From an uncultured Christensenellaceae bacterium (GTDB lineage Bacteria; Bacillota; Clostridia; Christensenellales; CAG-138): a stretch of DNA of 5,286 nucleotides. Of this stretch, positions 1 to 5,222 are shown piece after piece. The stretch's first letter is position 1, and every line of letters starts with the position of its first letter. Made by a program: the position numbers and the translations under genes. The notes beneath the pieces are model-generated. The model saw only the letters and a program-made list of their open reading frames with translations. It was not told where the DNA came from and did not search any database. The stretch lies in the NCBI GenBank assembly GCA_902475645.1, contig CABSAH010000118.1, forward strand, positions 1 through 5,286, given 5' to 3'.

Positions 1-31
1 CTTCAAATGTGTTTTTATCAACTTCCAGCAT
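1..31 (-). CDS. trxA: Thioredoxin (TrxA), N-terminal fragment cut by the window edge
   Basis: Only the first ten codons are visible (MLEVDKNTFE) before the window ends. The start is ATG at 31, with a strong ribosome binding site AAGGAGG at 46-40 and an 8-nt spacer. It lies 40 nt downstream of the trxB stop, so it is probably co-transcribed. Identification rests on the N-terminus resembling the short thioredoxins of grd operons and on the adjacent trxB. The active-site motif is outside the window and cannot be checked. Its expected role is to carry electrons from TrxB to the selenoprotein A/protein B cycle of glycine reductase in the cytoplasm. Confidence 0.72.
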   Translation of the reverse strand, partial: MLEVDKNTFE

Positions 32-71
32 CGTTATATCCTCCTTGGATTATTTACTTATTATAATAAAC

Positions 72-1016
72 TTATTCCTTGTGGTCCGCAATATATTTTT
101 CAACCTGCATGGCGGCAATGGCGCCGTCCGCGGCGGCGGTAACGACCTGGCGCAGGCTCTTTACGCGCAAATCGCCCGCGGCGTACACGCCTTCAAGGTT
201 TGTATGCATATTATCATCCGTGGGAATGTAGCCGTTCTCCATATTGACCTGGCCTTCGTACAGGGCCGTGTTGGGCAGCAGGCCTATGAAGCCGAACAGA
301 CCGAACATGCCGTCGTCCTCGTCGGCCTCTATGGTGGTCAGTTCGCCGGTCTTTACGTTCCTCACTATCATTTTGGTCAGTATCTCGTCGCCGTCAACCT
401 CGTCAACCACGCTGTCCCACATGAAGTGCAGCTTCTCGTTCTTGAAGGCCTTCTCCTGTATGGACTTTGCGGCGCGCAGCTCGTCGCGCCTATGTATAAT
501 GGTTACCTTGCGGGCAAACTTGGAAAGGTACATTGCCTCCTCAACGGCAGCATCGCCGCCGCCCACAACGTAAACCTCCATGTCCTCAAAGAAGGCGGCG
601 TCACAGGTGGCGCAGAAGGATATGCCCTTGCCCACGTACTGGCCTTCGTTTTTGCAGCCTATGGGACGGGGGAAGGCGCCGGTAGCAAGTATCACGGTTT
701 TGGCCAAATACTCGCCTTTGGTGCCAACGAGCTTTTTAACCTCGCCCGTAAGCTCAACGCTCTTTATGGAATCGCGCGCACGCTCTGCGCCGAACTTTGC
801 GGCCTGCTCTGTCATGCGGGCGATAAGGCTGGGGCCGGATTCGCCCTCAAGCTGTGCGCCGGGGTAATTTTCAATTTCATTGGTGATGGCAATTTGGCCG
901 CCATCCTGGCCTTTTTCGATAATAAGTGTGCTCAGGCGTGCGCGGCCGGCATACAGGCCGGCGGTAAGTCCCGCAGGACCCGCGCCAAGGATTATCACGT
1001 CATAGATCTTGCTCAT
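72..1016 (-). CDS. trxB: Thioredoxin reductase (NADPH-type, FAD flavoprotein)
   Basis: This is a 314-residue, full-length low-molecular-weight thioredoxin reductase. It transfers electrons from NADPH through FAD and a redox disulfide to thioredoxin, here presumably the TrxA encoded just downstream, to feed glycine reductase. Visible motifs are the FAD-binding GAGPAG at residues 11-16, ATG at 111-113, the redox-active CATC at 135-138, the nucleotide-binding GGGDAA at 152-157, HRRDELR at 175-181 and the C-terminal FAD motif GD at 281-282. The HRR...R set is the usual NADPH 2'-phosphate contact, which argues against a ferredoxin-dependent variant. An acidic stretch DEDDG near residue 232 precedes the conserved FIGLLPNT segment. 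The ATG at 1016 has GGAG at 1028-1025 with an 8-nt spacer, and the stop is TAA. It lies 86 nt after grdB, and that gap holds a strong hairpin. Confidence 0.95.
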   Translation of the reverse strand: MSKIYDVIILGAGPAGLTAGLYAGRARLSTLIIEKGQDGGQIAITNEIENYPGAQLEGESGPSLIARMTEQAAKFGAERARDSIKSVELTGEVKKLVGTKGEYLAKTVILATGAFPRPIGCKNEGQYVGKGISFCATCDAAFFEDMEVYVVGGGDAAVEEAMYLSKFARKVTIIHRRDELRAAKSIQEKAFKNEKLHFMWDSVVDEVDGDEILTKMIVRNVKTGELTTIEADEDDGMFGLFGFIGLLPNTALYEGQVNMENGYIPTDDNMHTNLEGVYAAGDLRVKSLRQVVTAAADGAIAAMQVEKYIADHKE

Positions 1017-1046
1017 ATTCTTCGCTCCGAATGATTTATTTCTCCG

Positions 1047-1072
1047 CCCGCGGCCCTGTTGCGGGCCGCGGG
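1047..1072 (-). other. Perfect 10-bp GC hairpin between grdB and trxB
   Basis: CCCGCGGCCC at 1047-1056 and GGGCCGCGGG at 1063-1072 are exact reverse complements separated by six bases. Neither strand has a T-run after the stem, so it does not look like an ordinary intrinsic terminator. In the minus-strand transcript it lies 30 nt after the grdB stop and about 30 nt before the trxB start. An mRNA-stabilising or processing element that separates expression of grdB from trxBA is a reasonable inference. Partial attenuation is also possible. Confidence 0.6.
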
Positions 1073-1102
1073 ACGCGAGTTCGGTTTAATTGACCCTCGG
1101 GA

Positions 1103-2407
1103 TCAAACCTCGAATATGGTCTGGTCCTGAACCTCGGTAGTCAGCGCCTCAAGTGCGCGCTCTACCAGCTTCTTGCGCAGCGCGTACTCATCCTCGGGAG
1201 AGAGCGCGGGGTTGCCAAGGGGGTGGGGTATGGCGATGGTGGGAACTATCCTGTTCGCGCCAACCGTCATGGAGATGGGGGTAACGGTACACATGTGAAC
1301 CACAGGTATGCCGGCCCTTTCGATTTCTTTAACCATCGTTGCACCGCAACGCGTGCAGGTGCCTCAGGTCGAGGTCATGATTACAGCGTTTACACCGGCC
1401 TGCTTCAGCTTCTGAGCATACTCAGCGGCGAATTTCTTGGCGCTGGCAACGGCAGTACCGTTACCGACGGTGGTATAGAAGTAATCATGCAGCTTGCCTA
1501 TCTTGCCTTCGCGCTCAAATTCGCGCATTACGTCAACGGGCAGCACGCGGTCGGGATCCTCGTTGGCGTATACGGGGTCGTATCCGCCGTGAGCGGTCTC
1601 GTAGGTTTCTGCGGTCAAATCGTTAACGCCCGCTATATTGTATTCGCCGTAATGGGAGGCGGAGGAGGACTCTATATGGTCGGGGTTGCCCTTGGGCACT
1701 ATGCCGCCGCTGGTGCAAAGCGCTATAACGGCGTGGCTCAAATCCTTAACGGCGGGATTGGGGGCAACGCGGTCGAACGAGGGCATGGGATATTCCGTGG
1801 TGAAGGGCTTGTCTGCAAGCTTGTTGAGCAGCATCTTCACGGCACGCCTTGAGCCGCGCTCCTTCTCGAAGAAGTTGACGCGGATACCGTTGTTCATGTA
1901 ACCATCCTCGCAGGAGGCGCCAAGCTTTTCGCCCTTCATCAGCTTCATGGCAAGCTTTGCCATGGTGGGGGCGGCCTTGCGCATACCGGCGGCGTTGTTG
2001 GTGGTTGCTACTATAAGAACCTTGTCCTTCAAATCCGCGCCGGGGTTTTCTTCATACATACCGGTGAGTACGGGTATGCCCAACTCTTCCTTAACGGCCA
2101 GCGCGATGTTGGCGCAGGCATAGCCGTAACGGCCTGCGTTAAACGCGGGACCGGCGATGAACAGGTCGGGATTTATCTGCTTGACCCAAGCAAGTATCTG
2201 GGCCTTTGCTTCCTTTTCATGCTCCGCAAAATGAGAGTCGCCGCAGACGACGGTGTTTACCACCTCCGCCTCGCCCTTCCACGCCGCGTTGAACGCGGTG
2301 CCGGGGCCGACGGCGCCTTCCCTGAGCTCGGGAGCGATATGAGCCATTTCCTCGCCGCCGATTTGGGCGAAGAACTGGTTAATATAGTGTACTACACGAT
2401 AACTCAT
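1103..2407 (-). CDS. grdB: Glycine reductase complex protein B, selenocysteine-containing subunit GrdB (in-frame UGA = Sec)
   Basis: GrdB is the selenoprotein subunit of substrate-specific protein B. With the pyruvoyl subunit made from GrdE it activates glycine, releases ammonia and passes a carboxymethyl group to the selenium of GrdA. The frame is open for 347 codons, meets TGA at 1366-1364, then continues for 86 codons to a final stop. Reading the TGA as selenocysteine gives a 434-residue protein with STUGTCTRCGATMVKEIE around Sec348, the expected GrdB signature with a UxxC redox pair (Sec348, Cys351) and a further Cys354. Upstream is the conserved block GGIVPKGNPDHIESSSASHYG (about 234-254). 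The ATG at 2407 has AAAGGAG with about 9 nt spacing, 23 nt after grdE. Automated callers would split it at 1364 and restart at the ATG at 1336. The final stop is also TGA (1105-1103). The paralogues for sarcosine (GrdF) and betaine (GrdH) are alternatives, but the glycine riboswitch and the pairing with grdE favour GrdB. Confidence 0.96.
1341..1363 (-). promoter_or_regulatory. Candidate bacterial SECIS hairpin directly after the grdB UGA
   Basis: Immediately 3' of the Sec UGA (1366-1364) the mRNA can fold as GCACC (1362-1358), bulged U (1357), GCA (1356-1354), loop CGCGU (1353-1349), UGC (1348-1346), GGUGC (1345-1341). The bulged U followed by a GCA/UGC step below a small apical loop containing G matches my recollection of the SelB-binding mini-hairpin of E. 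coli fdhF. The loop begins 10 nt after the UGA, closer than in fdhF. The bases also encode the conserved GTCTRCG residues, so some of the resemblance may come from coding constraint. Confidence 0.65.
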
Positions 2408-2430
2408 GTTCTGTTTCTCCTTTCTGAGCC

Positions 2431-3723
2431 TTACCTTGCGCTGAGGCAGTTAAAGCCCATTTCGTTGGTGGCGCCGGTGATTACCTGCAGCTCCGCCTCA
2501 ATGGTGCCATCGGGCCTGAGCGAACCGGCATGGCCGCCTGCAATCTTGTCAACGTAATCAAGGGTGCCTATTACCTTATCCAGCTTGGGCAGGACTATCG
2601 GCATATTGGCGTTGCCGCCGGTAACCACGGCGTCGGCCAGCGGGTCGGCATCGGCCAAGGACTGGCTCTTGCCGTCCTGTCCGGCGTATTCGTCGGTTAT
2701 AATGGTGGTCTTTACGCCAACCTGCTCTATCTTCTTGGTGTTCATGATAAGGTCGGTATCGGGGTTGCCGAAGCCTTCCTGGCTCACTATAACGCCGTCA
2801 AGATCCAGCAGACGGCAAAGCTTTGCGCTCCAGTCGGAGGAACGCTGCTTGTCCGCCAAATAGACGTTCTCGTTGGTGATTATGTTGCAAACATAATTCA
2901 GCGTTTTGCCGTGCTGCTCGAACAAATCGGCAACCACGGGGTTGTTCTGATGATGATAGGTGGTATTCTTATCGCAGGCGGAAACGCAGTTGCCGCTTAT
3001 GATAGCGCCGTCCATCGTCTCAGTGGGGTAAATGATAGTGGTCAGGGTGCGCTTGGCATCTACGCCGTAAACATAGGTGTCGTGCAGCAGGCCCTGGCTC
3101 TGCAGCATGTGGACATAGCCAACGCGGGGCAGATCGGGATACTTTTCAAGCCCTTCGCGAATGCCGTAGGTTTCAAATTCCTTGGTTTCGTCGGGGGTAA
3201 CGTTGCGGCCAAGCTCACCGATAAAAGTGGCGGCGCGCAGGCCGGCTATACGCACGGCATGCTCATACTCGTGCTGATGCACACCCTCTACCTGGGTGCA
3301 GACCATTACAAGGTTAAGGAGCTTGGAGAACGGCGTATACTCTGCGCCGGGGCCGGTCATGTCGATAATGCCCTCCTGGAAGCCCACGATGGGGCCGGCG
3401 GTGACAACCGCCATGCCGCGCAGCACATGGGTCTTGCCGGAGCCTACGGTATCAACCTTAGCTATAACGCCGGGGAACTCGCCGCCGGGACCCTCAACCT
3501 TTACGCGGGGCTCGATAACATCCTTAACAGGGGTAATGCGAACGCTTTCGCCGGGCTTTGCAATGTCAAAGCACACGGATTTTACGCAAGCCTTAACGTC
3601 GTCATCCTCATAAACAAAGGCCTTGACGTCCTCGGCATTTACGAAAAGCGTTCCGTTTTCAACCTTGGATTCGTTTGAAAATTGAATGTCCTTGATTTCT
3701 ATAAAGCCCAATTCTAATTTCAA
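2431..3723 (-). CDS. grdE: Glycine reductase complex protein B, GrdE proprotein (pyruvoyl subunit precursor)
   Basis: GrdE is the proprotein partner of GrdB in protein B. Known family members are cleaved at an Asn-Cys bond, leaving a pyruvoyl group that binds the amine of glycine as a Schiff base. The site is visible as SGNCVSACDKNTTYHHQNNPV, with the scissile pair N245-C246 in the numbering used here. Other conserved blocks are the N-terminal LELGFIEIKDIQF, VLRGMAVVTAGPIVGFQEGIIDM (about 100-122), EGVHQHEYEHAVRIAGLRAA (about 146-165) and SQEGFGNPDTDLIMN. I place the start at TTG 3723 (430 residues, MKLELGF...) rather than GTG 3732. The GTG abuts the Shine-Dalgarno sequence, while the TTG has AGGAGG (3737-3732) with an ideal 8-nt spacer and gives the usual family N-terminus. 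It lies 31 nt after grdX and 23 nt before grdB, and the stop is TAA. GrdG or GrdI-like paralogues for other substrates are less likely given the glycine switch. Confidence 0.95.
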   Translation of the reverse strand: MKLELGFIEIKDIQFSNESKVENGTLFVNAEDVKAFVYEDDDVKACVKSVCFDIAKPGESVRITPVKDVIEPRVKVEGPGGEFPGVIAKVDTVGSGKTHVLRGMAVVTAGPIVGFQEGIIDMTGPGAEYTPFSKLLNLVMVCTQVEGVHQHEYEHAVRIAGLRAATFIGELGRNVTPDETKEFETYGIREGLEKYPDLPRVGYVHMLQSQGLLHDTYVYGVDAKRTLTTIIYPTETMDGAIISGNCVSACDKNTTYHHQNNPVVADLFEQHGKTLNYVCNIITNENVYLADKQRSSDWSAKLCRLLDLDGVIVSQEGFGNPDTDLIMNTKKIEQVGVKTTIITDEYAGQDGKSQSLADADPLADAVVTGGNANMPIVLPKLDKVIGTLDYVDKIAGGHAGSLRPDGTIEAELQVITGATNEMGFNCLSAR

Positions 3724-3731
3724 ATCGAACA

Positions 3732-3744
3732 CCTCCTCCTTCTT
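3732..3744 (-). promoter_or_regulatory. Strong Shine-Dalgarno of grdE that decides the start codon
   Basis: The minus strand reads AAGAAGGAGGAGG here, an extended SD. The in-frame GTG at 3732-3730 uses the last G of the SD itself, leaving no workable spacer. The next in-frame start, TTG at 3723-3721, is 8 nt away. The start assignment of grdE rests on this. Confidence 0.8.
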
Positions 3745-3754
3745 TTTTGCATGG

Positions 3755-4174
3755 TTATATTTGGTTAAACGGTTTACTAAGACCCGCAGCCGCGTCGTAA
3801 TCCACGGCGCCGCAAAGCAGGGTATAGTCGATCAACTGAAAGTCCCCAAGCACCTTTTCGCTCAGCATCCTGCTGCGCGGGGTGAACTTGTCATACGCCT
3901 CAACGCAGTTGGATATTATTGTTGCCTCATCCGCGTTCATATTATGCGGAACCTTTGACACAACAACGGACTTATAAGGAGTTTCGTTCGGCTTTACGCT
4001 GCCGGAAAGCGGATGCGTATAGAGCTTATGCCCCGCATACACCAAATCCCGCACCGTTATCAGTATAGCGCGATAATCCTCCCCGGGCAGATAACGGACC
4101 TCGTAATGCTTGCTAAGCACCCTTTCGACCAAGGGATTGTTGGTCACTATCATAAAATCCCGTCCGCTTTTCAT
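3755..4174 (-). CDS. grdX: GrdX family protein
   Basis: This is a 139-residue soluble protein of the GrdX family, which is found almost only in glycine/betaine/sarcosine reductase operons and has no established biochemical role that I know of. Recognisable family segments are the N-terminal MIVTNNPLV (residues 8-16) and the block GHKLYTHPLSGSVKPNETPYKSV (about 48-70). No transmembrane segment or signal peptide is evident. It is the first gene after the riboswitch, as in many grd operons, and the stop is TAA. The start is uncertain. ATG 4174 has only AAAGG 13 nt upstream and GGAG 18 nt upstream, while ATG 4153 (M8) would start the protein at the conserved MIVTNNP but has only a weak purine stretch (GGACGGG). 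No other start is available before the in-frame TAA at 4225-4223. Confidence 0.92.
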   Translation of the reverse strand: MKSGRDFMIVTNNPLVERVLSKHYEVRYLPGEDYRAILITVRDLVYAGHKLYTHPLSGSVKPNETPYKSVVVSKVPHNMNADEATIISNCVEAYDKFTPRSRMLSEKVLGDFQLIDYTLLCGAVDYDAAAGLSKPFNQI

Positions 4175-4211
4175 GCTCGACTGCTCGCCTTTCTCCGCTG
4201 CGGCTCTGCCC

Positions 4212-4242
4212 GGCTGATTTGATTATATCTTATCAATCAGCC
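4212..4242 (-). other. Second leader hairpin between terminator and grdX
   Basis: In the transcript GGCUGAUU (4242-4235) pairs perfectly with AAUCAGCC (4219-4212), and the stem extends by GAU/AUC across one bulged A with an 8-nt loop. It follows the terminator U-run almost directly and lacks a U-run of its own. It may insulate or stabilise the read-through message. The function is unknown. Confidence 0.5.
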
Positions 4243-4244
4243 AC

Positions 4245-4294
4245 AAAAAAACAGAGTCGGCATACGGCATACTTAATACCCGTGCCAGACTCTG
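4245..4294 (-). terminator. Riboswitch-controlled intrinsic terminator
   Basis: The 5' arm CAGAGTC (4294-4288) pairs with GACTCTG (4258-4252). The stem continues with GGCA/TGCC and an upper GGTAT/ATGCC segment around loop TAAGT, followed by seven U residues (4251-4245). The 5' arm doubles as the 3' strand of P1 of the second glycine aptamer, so ligand binding should prevent terminator formation and allow transcription of grdX onward. Confidence 0.9.
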
Positions 4295-4363
4295 TGTATC
4301 CAACCTGAGAGATTCCCCGTCTCGCGGCGGGTTGCGCCTTCGGTGCTGTTCGCTTTCCAGAGT
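4289..4363 (-). ncRNA. Glycine aptamer 2
   Basis: P1 is ACTCTG (4363-4358) with CAGAGT (4294-4289), the strand shared with the terminator. CCGAAGGCGCAA and CTCTCAGG are present. The helix after P1 reads GAAAG opposite CTCTC, so it appears to carry an A-C mismatch where aptamer 1 has a perfect GAGAT/ATCTC match. Confidence 0.88.
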
Positions 4364-4369
4364 TCGTCG

Positions 4370-4477
4370 GATTGCAGTCCCTTTGCCTGAGATATTCGCA
4401 CAGATTTGGCTTCACACTGCGCTTATTCCTTCGGCTCGCCCCTCCGCCGCGCGGCATTGGGCGCATCTCCTGCAATC
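4370..4477 (-). ncRNA. Glycine aptamer 1
   Basis: P1 is a perfect 8-bp helix, GATTGCAG (4477-4470) with CTGCAATC (4377-4370). Inside it, GAGAT pairs with ATCTC, and the CCGAAGG and CUCAGGCAAAGGGAC consensus stretches are present. This is the better-conserved aptamer of the two. Confidence 0.9.
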
Positions 4478-4503
4478 GTCTTCCGAAACTATTTATTTAC
4501 CTG

Positions 4504-4525
4504 CATACGGAGCTTGCCCCGTATG
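4504..4525 (-). other. Hairpin at the extreme 5' end of the grd transcript
   Basis: CATACGG (4525-4519) and CCGTATG (4510-4504) are exact complements around an 8-nt loop, starting at about the predicted transcription start. It may protect the 5' end of the mRNA. Confidence 0.5.
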
Positions 4526-4530
4526 GTTAT

Positions 4531-4559
4531 AAGATAGCCCATTATCTGCAAAATGTCAA
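4531..4559 (-). promoter_or_regulatory. Sigma-A-type promoter of the grd operon
   Basis: A perfect -35 box TTGACA (4559-4554) is followed by a 17-nt spacer and a -10 box TATCTT (4536-4531, 4 of 6 consensus). The upstream stretch around 4560-4590 is AT-rich. Transcription should begin near 4524, about 47 nt before the first aptamer helix. The placement fits the riboswitch and no competing promoter of similar quality is seen upstream. Confidence 0.78.
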
Positions 4560-4596
4560 TATAATTAAGCATTATTATTGAAAAATATGATGTTGA

Positions 4597-4617
4597 GCCC
4601 GCTTTGCATAAACGGGC
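4597..4617. other. Hairpin at the boundary between the grd promoter region and the repeat cluster
   Basis: GCCCG (4597-4601) and CGGGC (4613-4617) are complements with a further TTT/AAA pairing inside and one bulged C. On the minus strand a short T-run follows only after about 11 nt, so it is at best a weak terminator. It marks the switch from AT-rich promoter DNA to GC-hairpin repeats. Confidence 0.35.
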
Positions 4618-4634
4618 GATGGGTCATGGGGCGG

Positions 4635-4656
4635 TTGCACAATGCCAAAAGGCTCC
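4635..4656 (+). repeat. Core repeat unit, copy 1
   Basis: A 22-nt unit beginning TTGCACAATG and ending CCAAAAGGCTCC, identical to 4961-4982. It lacks the CTTTTGG partner arm upstream, suggesting a truncated module. Confidence 0.8.
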
Positions 4657-4659
4657 ACC

Positions 4660-4765
4660 GCACTGGGAGCTGTCGCCGTAAGGCGACTGAGGGGTTGAAA
4701 CACACAAAGAGCTGCAAGCTTGTTTTTACTCCCTCCGTCTGCTCATTTCATTCGCAGCCACCTCC
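4660..4765 (+). repeat. 106-bp direct repeat, copy 1
   Basis: Matches 5111-5216 at a constant offset of 451 nt with two differences (4664 T versus G, 4712 C versus T). It contains the perfect hairpin GTCGCC-GTAA-GGCGAC (4672-4687). In this copy the repeat runs directly into another hairpin, CCTCCCT-CGAC-AGGGAGG (4761-4778). Confidence 0.93.
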
Positions 4766-4792
4766 CTCGACAGGGAGGCTTTTGGGTGGTGG

Positions 4793-4812
4793 TTGCACAA
4801 ACCAAAAGGCTC
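4793..4812 (+). repeat. Core repeat unit, copy 2 (one base shorter)
   Basis: TTGCACAA then A then CCAAAAGGCTC, a variant of the core with TG replaced by A. It lies at the 3' side of a CTTTTGG/CCAAAAG inverted pair (4779-4785 with 4802-4808). Confidence 0.75.
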
Positions 4813-4889
4813 AACCGCTTGCGGGGGAGCTGCTGAGCGTGAGCGAAGCTGAGGGGGAATATCTCGCAGCGTTTTGCTGATTTTATGTG

Positions 4890-4953
4890 TTCCCCTTTCG
4901 ACCGTTCGCTGACGCTCACGGCCACTTTCCCCGCACGCGGGGACAGCTTTTGG
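4890..4953 (+). repeat. 64-bp module with divergent centre, copy 1
   Basis: Collinear with 5223-5286 and the same length. The first 11 nt and last 32 nt are identical, while the middle 21 nt (4901-4921) differ almost completely. The conserved 3' part holds the hairpin CCCCGC-AC-GCGGGG (4929-4942). Confidence 0.88.
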
Positions 4954-4960
4954 ATGGTGC

Positions 4961-4982
4961 TTGCACAATGCCAAAAGGCTCC
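4961..4982 (+). repeat. Core repeat unit, copy 3
   Basis: Identical to 4635-4656 over 22 nt and preceded by CTTTTGG (4947-4953), which can pair with CCAAAAG (4971-4977). Confidence 0.8.
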
Positions 4983-5110
4983 CTCGCTGAGGTTCGGAGT
5001 TGAGCGCCGCCTGTGGCGGATGAAGCGAAACGGAGAACGGGCAGGAACAGGGAGAATTACGAACGGCAGTGAGTAAGGCGACCTTGTTCCAACCAGAGTG
5101 GCCCTGCGCA

Positions 5111-5216
5111 GCACGGGGAGCTGTCGCCGTAAGGCGACTGAGGGGTTGAAACACACAAAGAGTTGCAAGCTTGTTTTTACTCCCTCCGTCTGCTCATTTC
5201 ATTCGCAGCCACCTCC
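5111..5216 (+). repeat. 106-bp direct repeat, copy 2
   Basis: Partner of 4660-4765 with two differences. The hairpin GTCGCC-GTAA-GGCGAC is at 5123-5138. After 5216 the copies diverge abruptly: this one continues into a 64-bp module rather than the CCTCCCT hairpin. Confidence 0.93.
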
Positions 5217-5222
5217 GAGACA

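Larger units (their letters stand above)
4288..4489 (-). promoter_or_regulatory. Tandem glycine riboswitch (ON switch) of the grd operon
   Basis: Two glycine aptamers sit in series between the promoter and a terminator. Each shows the hallmark CCGAAGG segment (4434-4428 and 4343-4337) and CUCAGG near its 3' end (about 4391-4386 and 4309-4304). The linker between the two P1 helices is only about 6 nt. The upstream leader GUUUCG (4489-4484) can pair with CGAAC (4366-4362) across the linker, which may form the leader-linker kink-turn helix described for this class. Glycine binding should stabilise P1 of aptamer 2 and block the terminator, switching on the enzymes that consume glycine. Confidence 0.93.

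Noticed and set aside
9..1034. Long plus-strand open frame of 341 codons
   Set aside because: It is the antisense shadow of trxB and its translation shows no recognisable family. The minus-strand frame has all thioredoxin reductase motifs.
1103..1336. Separate 77-residue minus-strand gene
   Set aside because: It is the C-terminal part of GrdB after the Sec UGA. The ATG at 1336 is the internal methionine of the GATMVKE segment.
1223..1852. Plus-strand open frame of 209 codons
   Set aside because: Antisense shadow of grdB. It even crosses the Sec codon region, which is explained by the real gene on the other strand.
2530..3678. Plus-strand open frame of 382 codons
   Set aside because: Antisense shadow of grdE, with an Ala/Gly/Leu-rich translation typical of the complement of GC-rich coding DNA and no supporting ribosome binding site.
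4222..4227. TATAAT on the minus strand just after the terminator, as a second promoter
   Set aside because: At 16-18 nt spacing the -35 position falls in the U-run of the terminator with no TTGACA-like hexamer, and there is no extended -10. The sequence is explained by the hairpin loop there.
4233..4475. 80-residue minus-strand frame that could be taken for a leader peptide
   Set aside because: It runs through both glycine aptamers and the terminator. The RNA structure explains the conservation, and no ribosome binding site is seen.
4726..5168. Two overlapping minus-strand frames of about 140 residues
   Set aside because: They lie wholly in the repeat cluster, overlap each other in different frames, and have low-complexity Arg/Ser/Pro-rich translations with no ribosome binding site.
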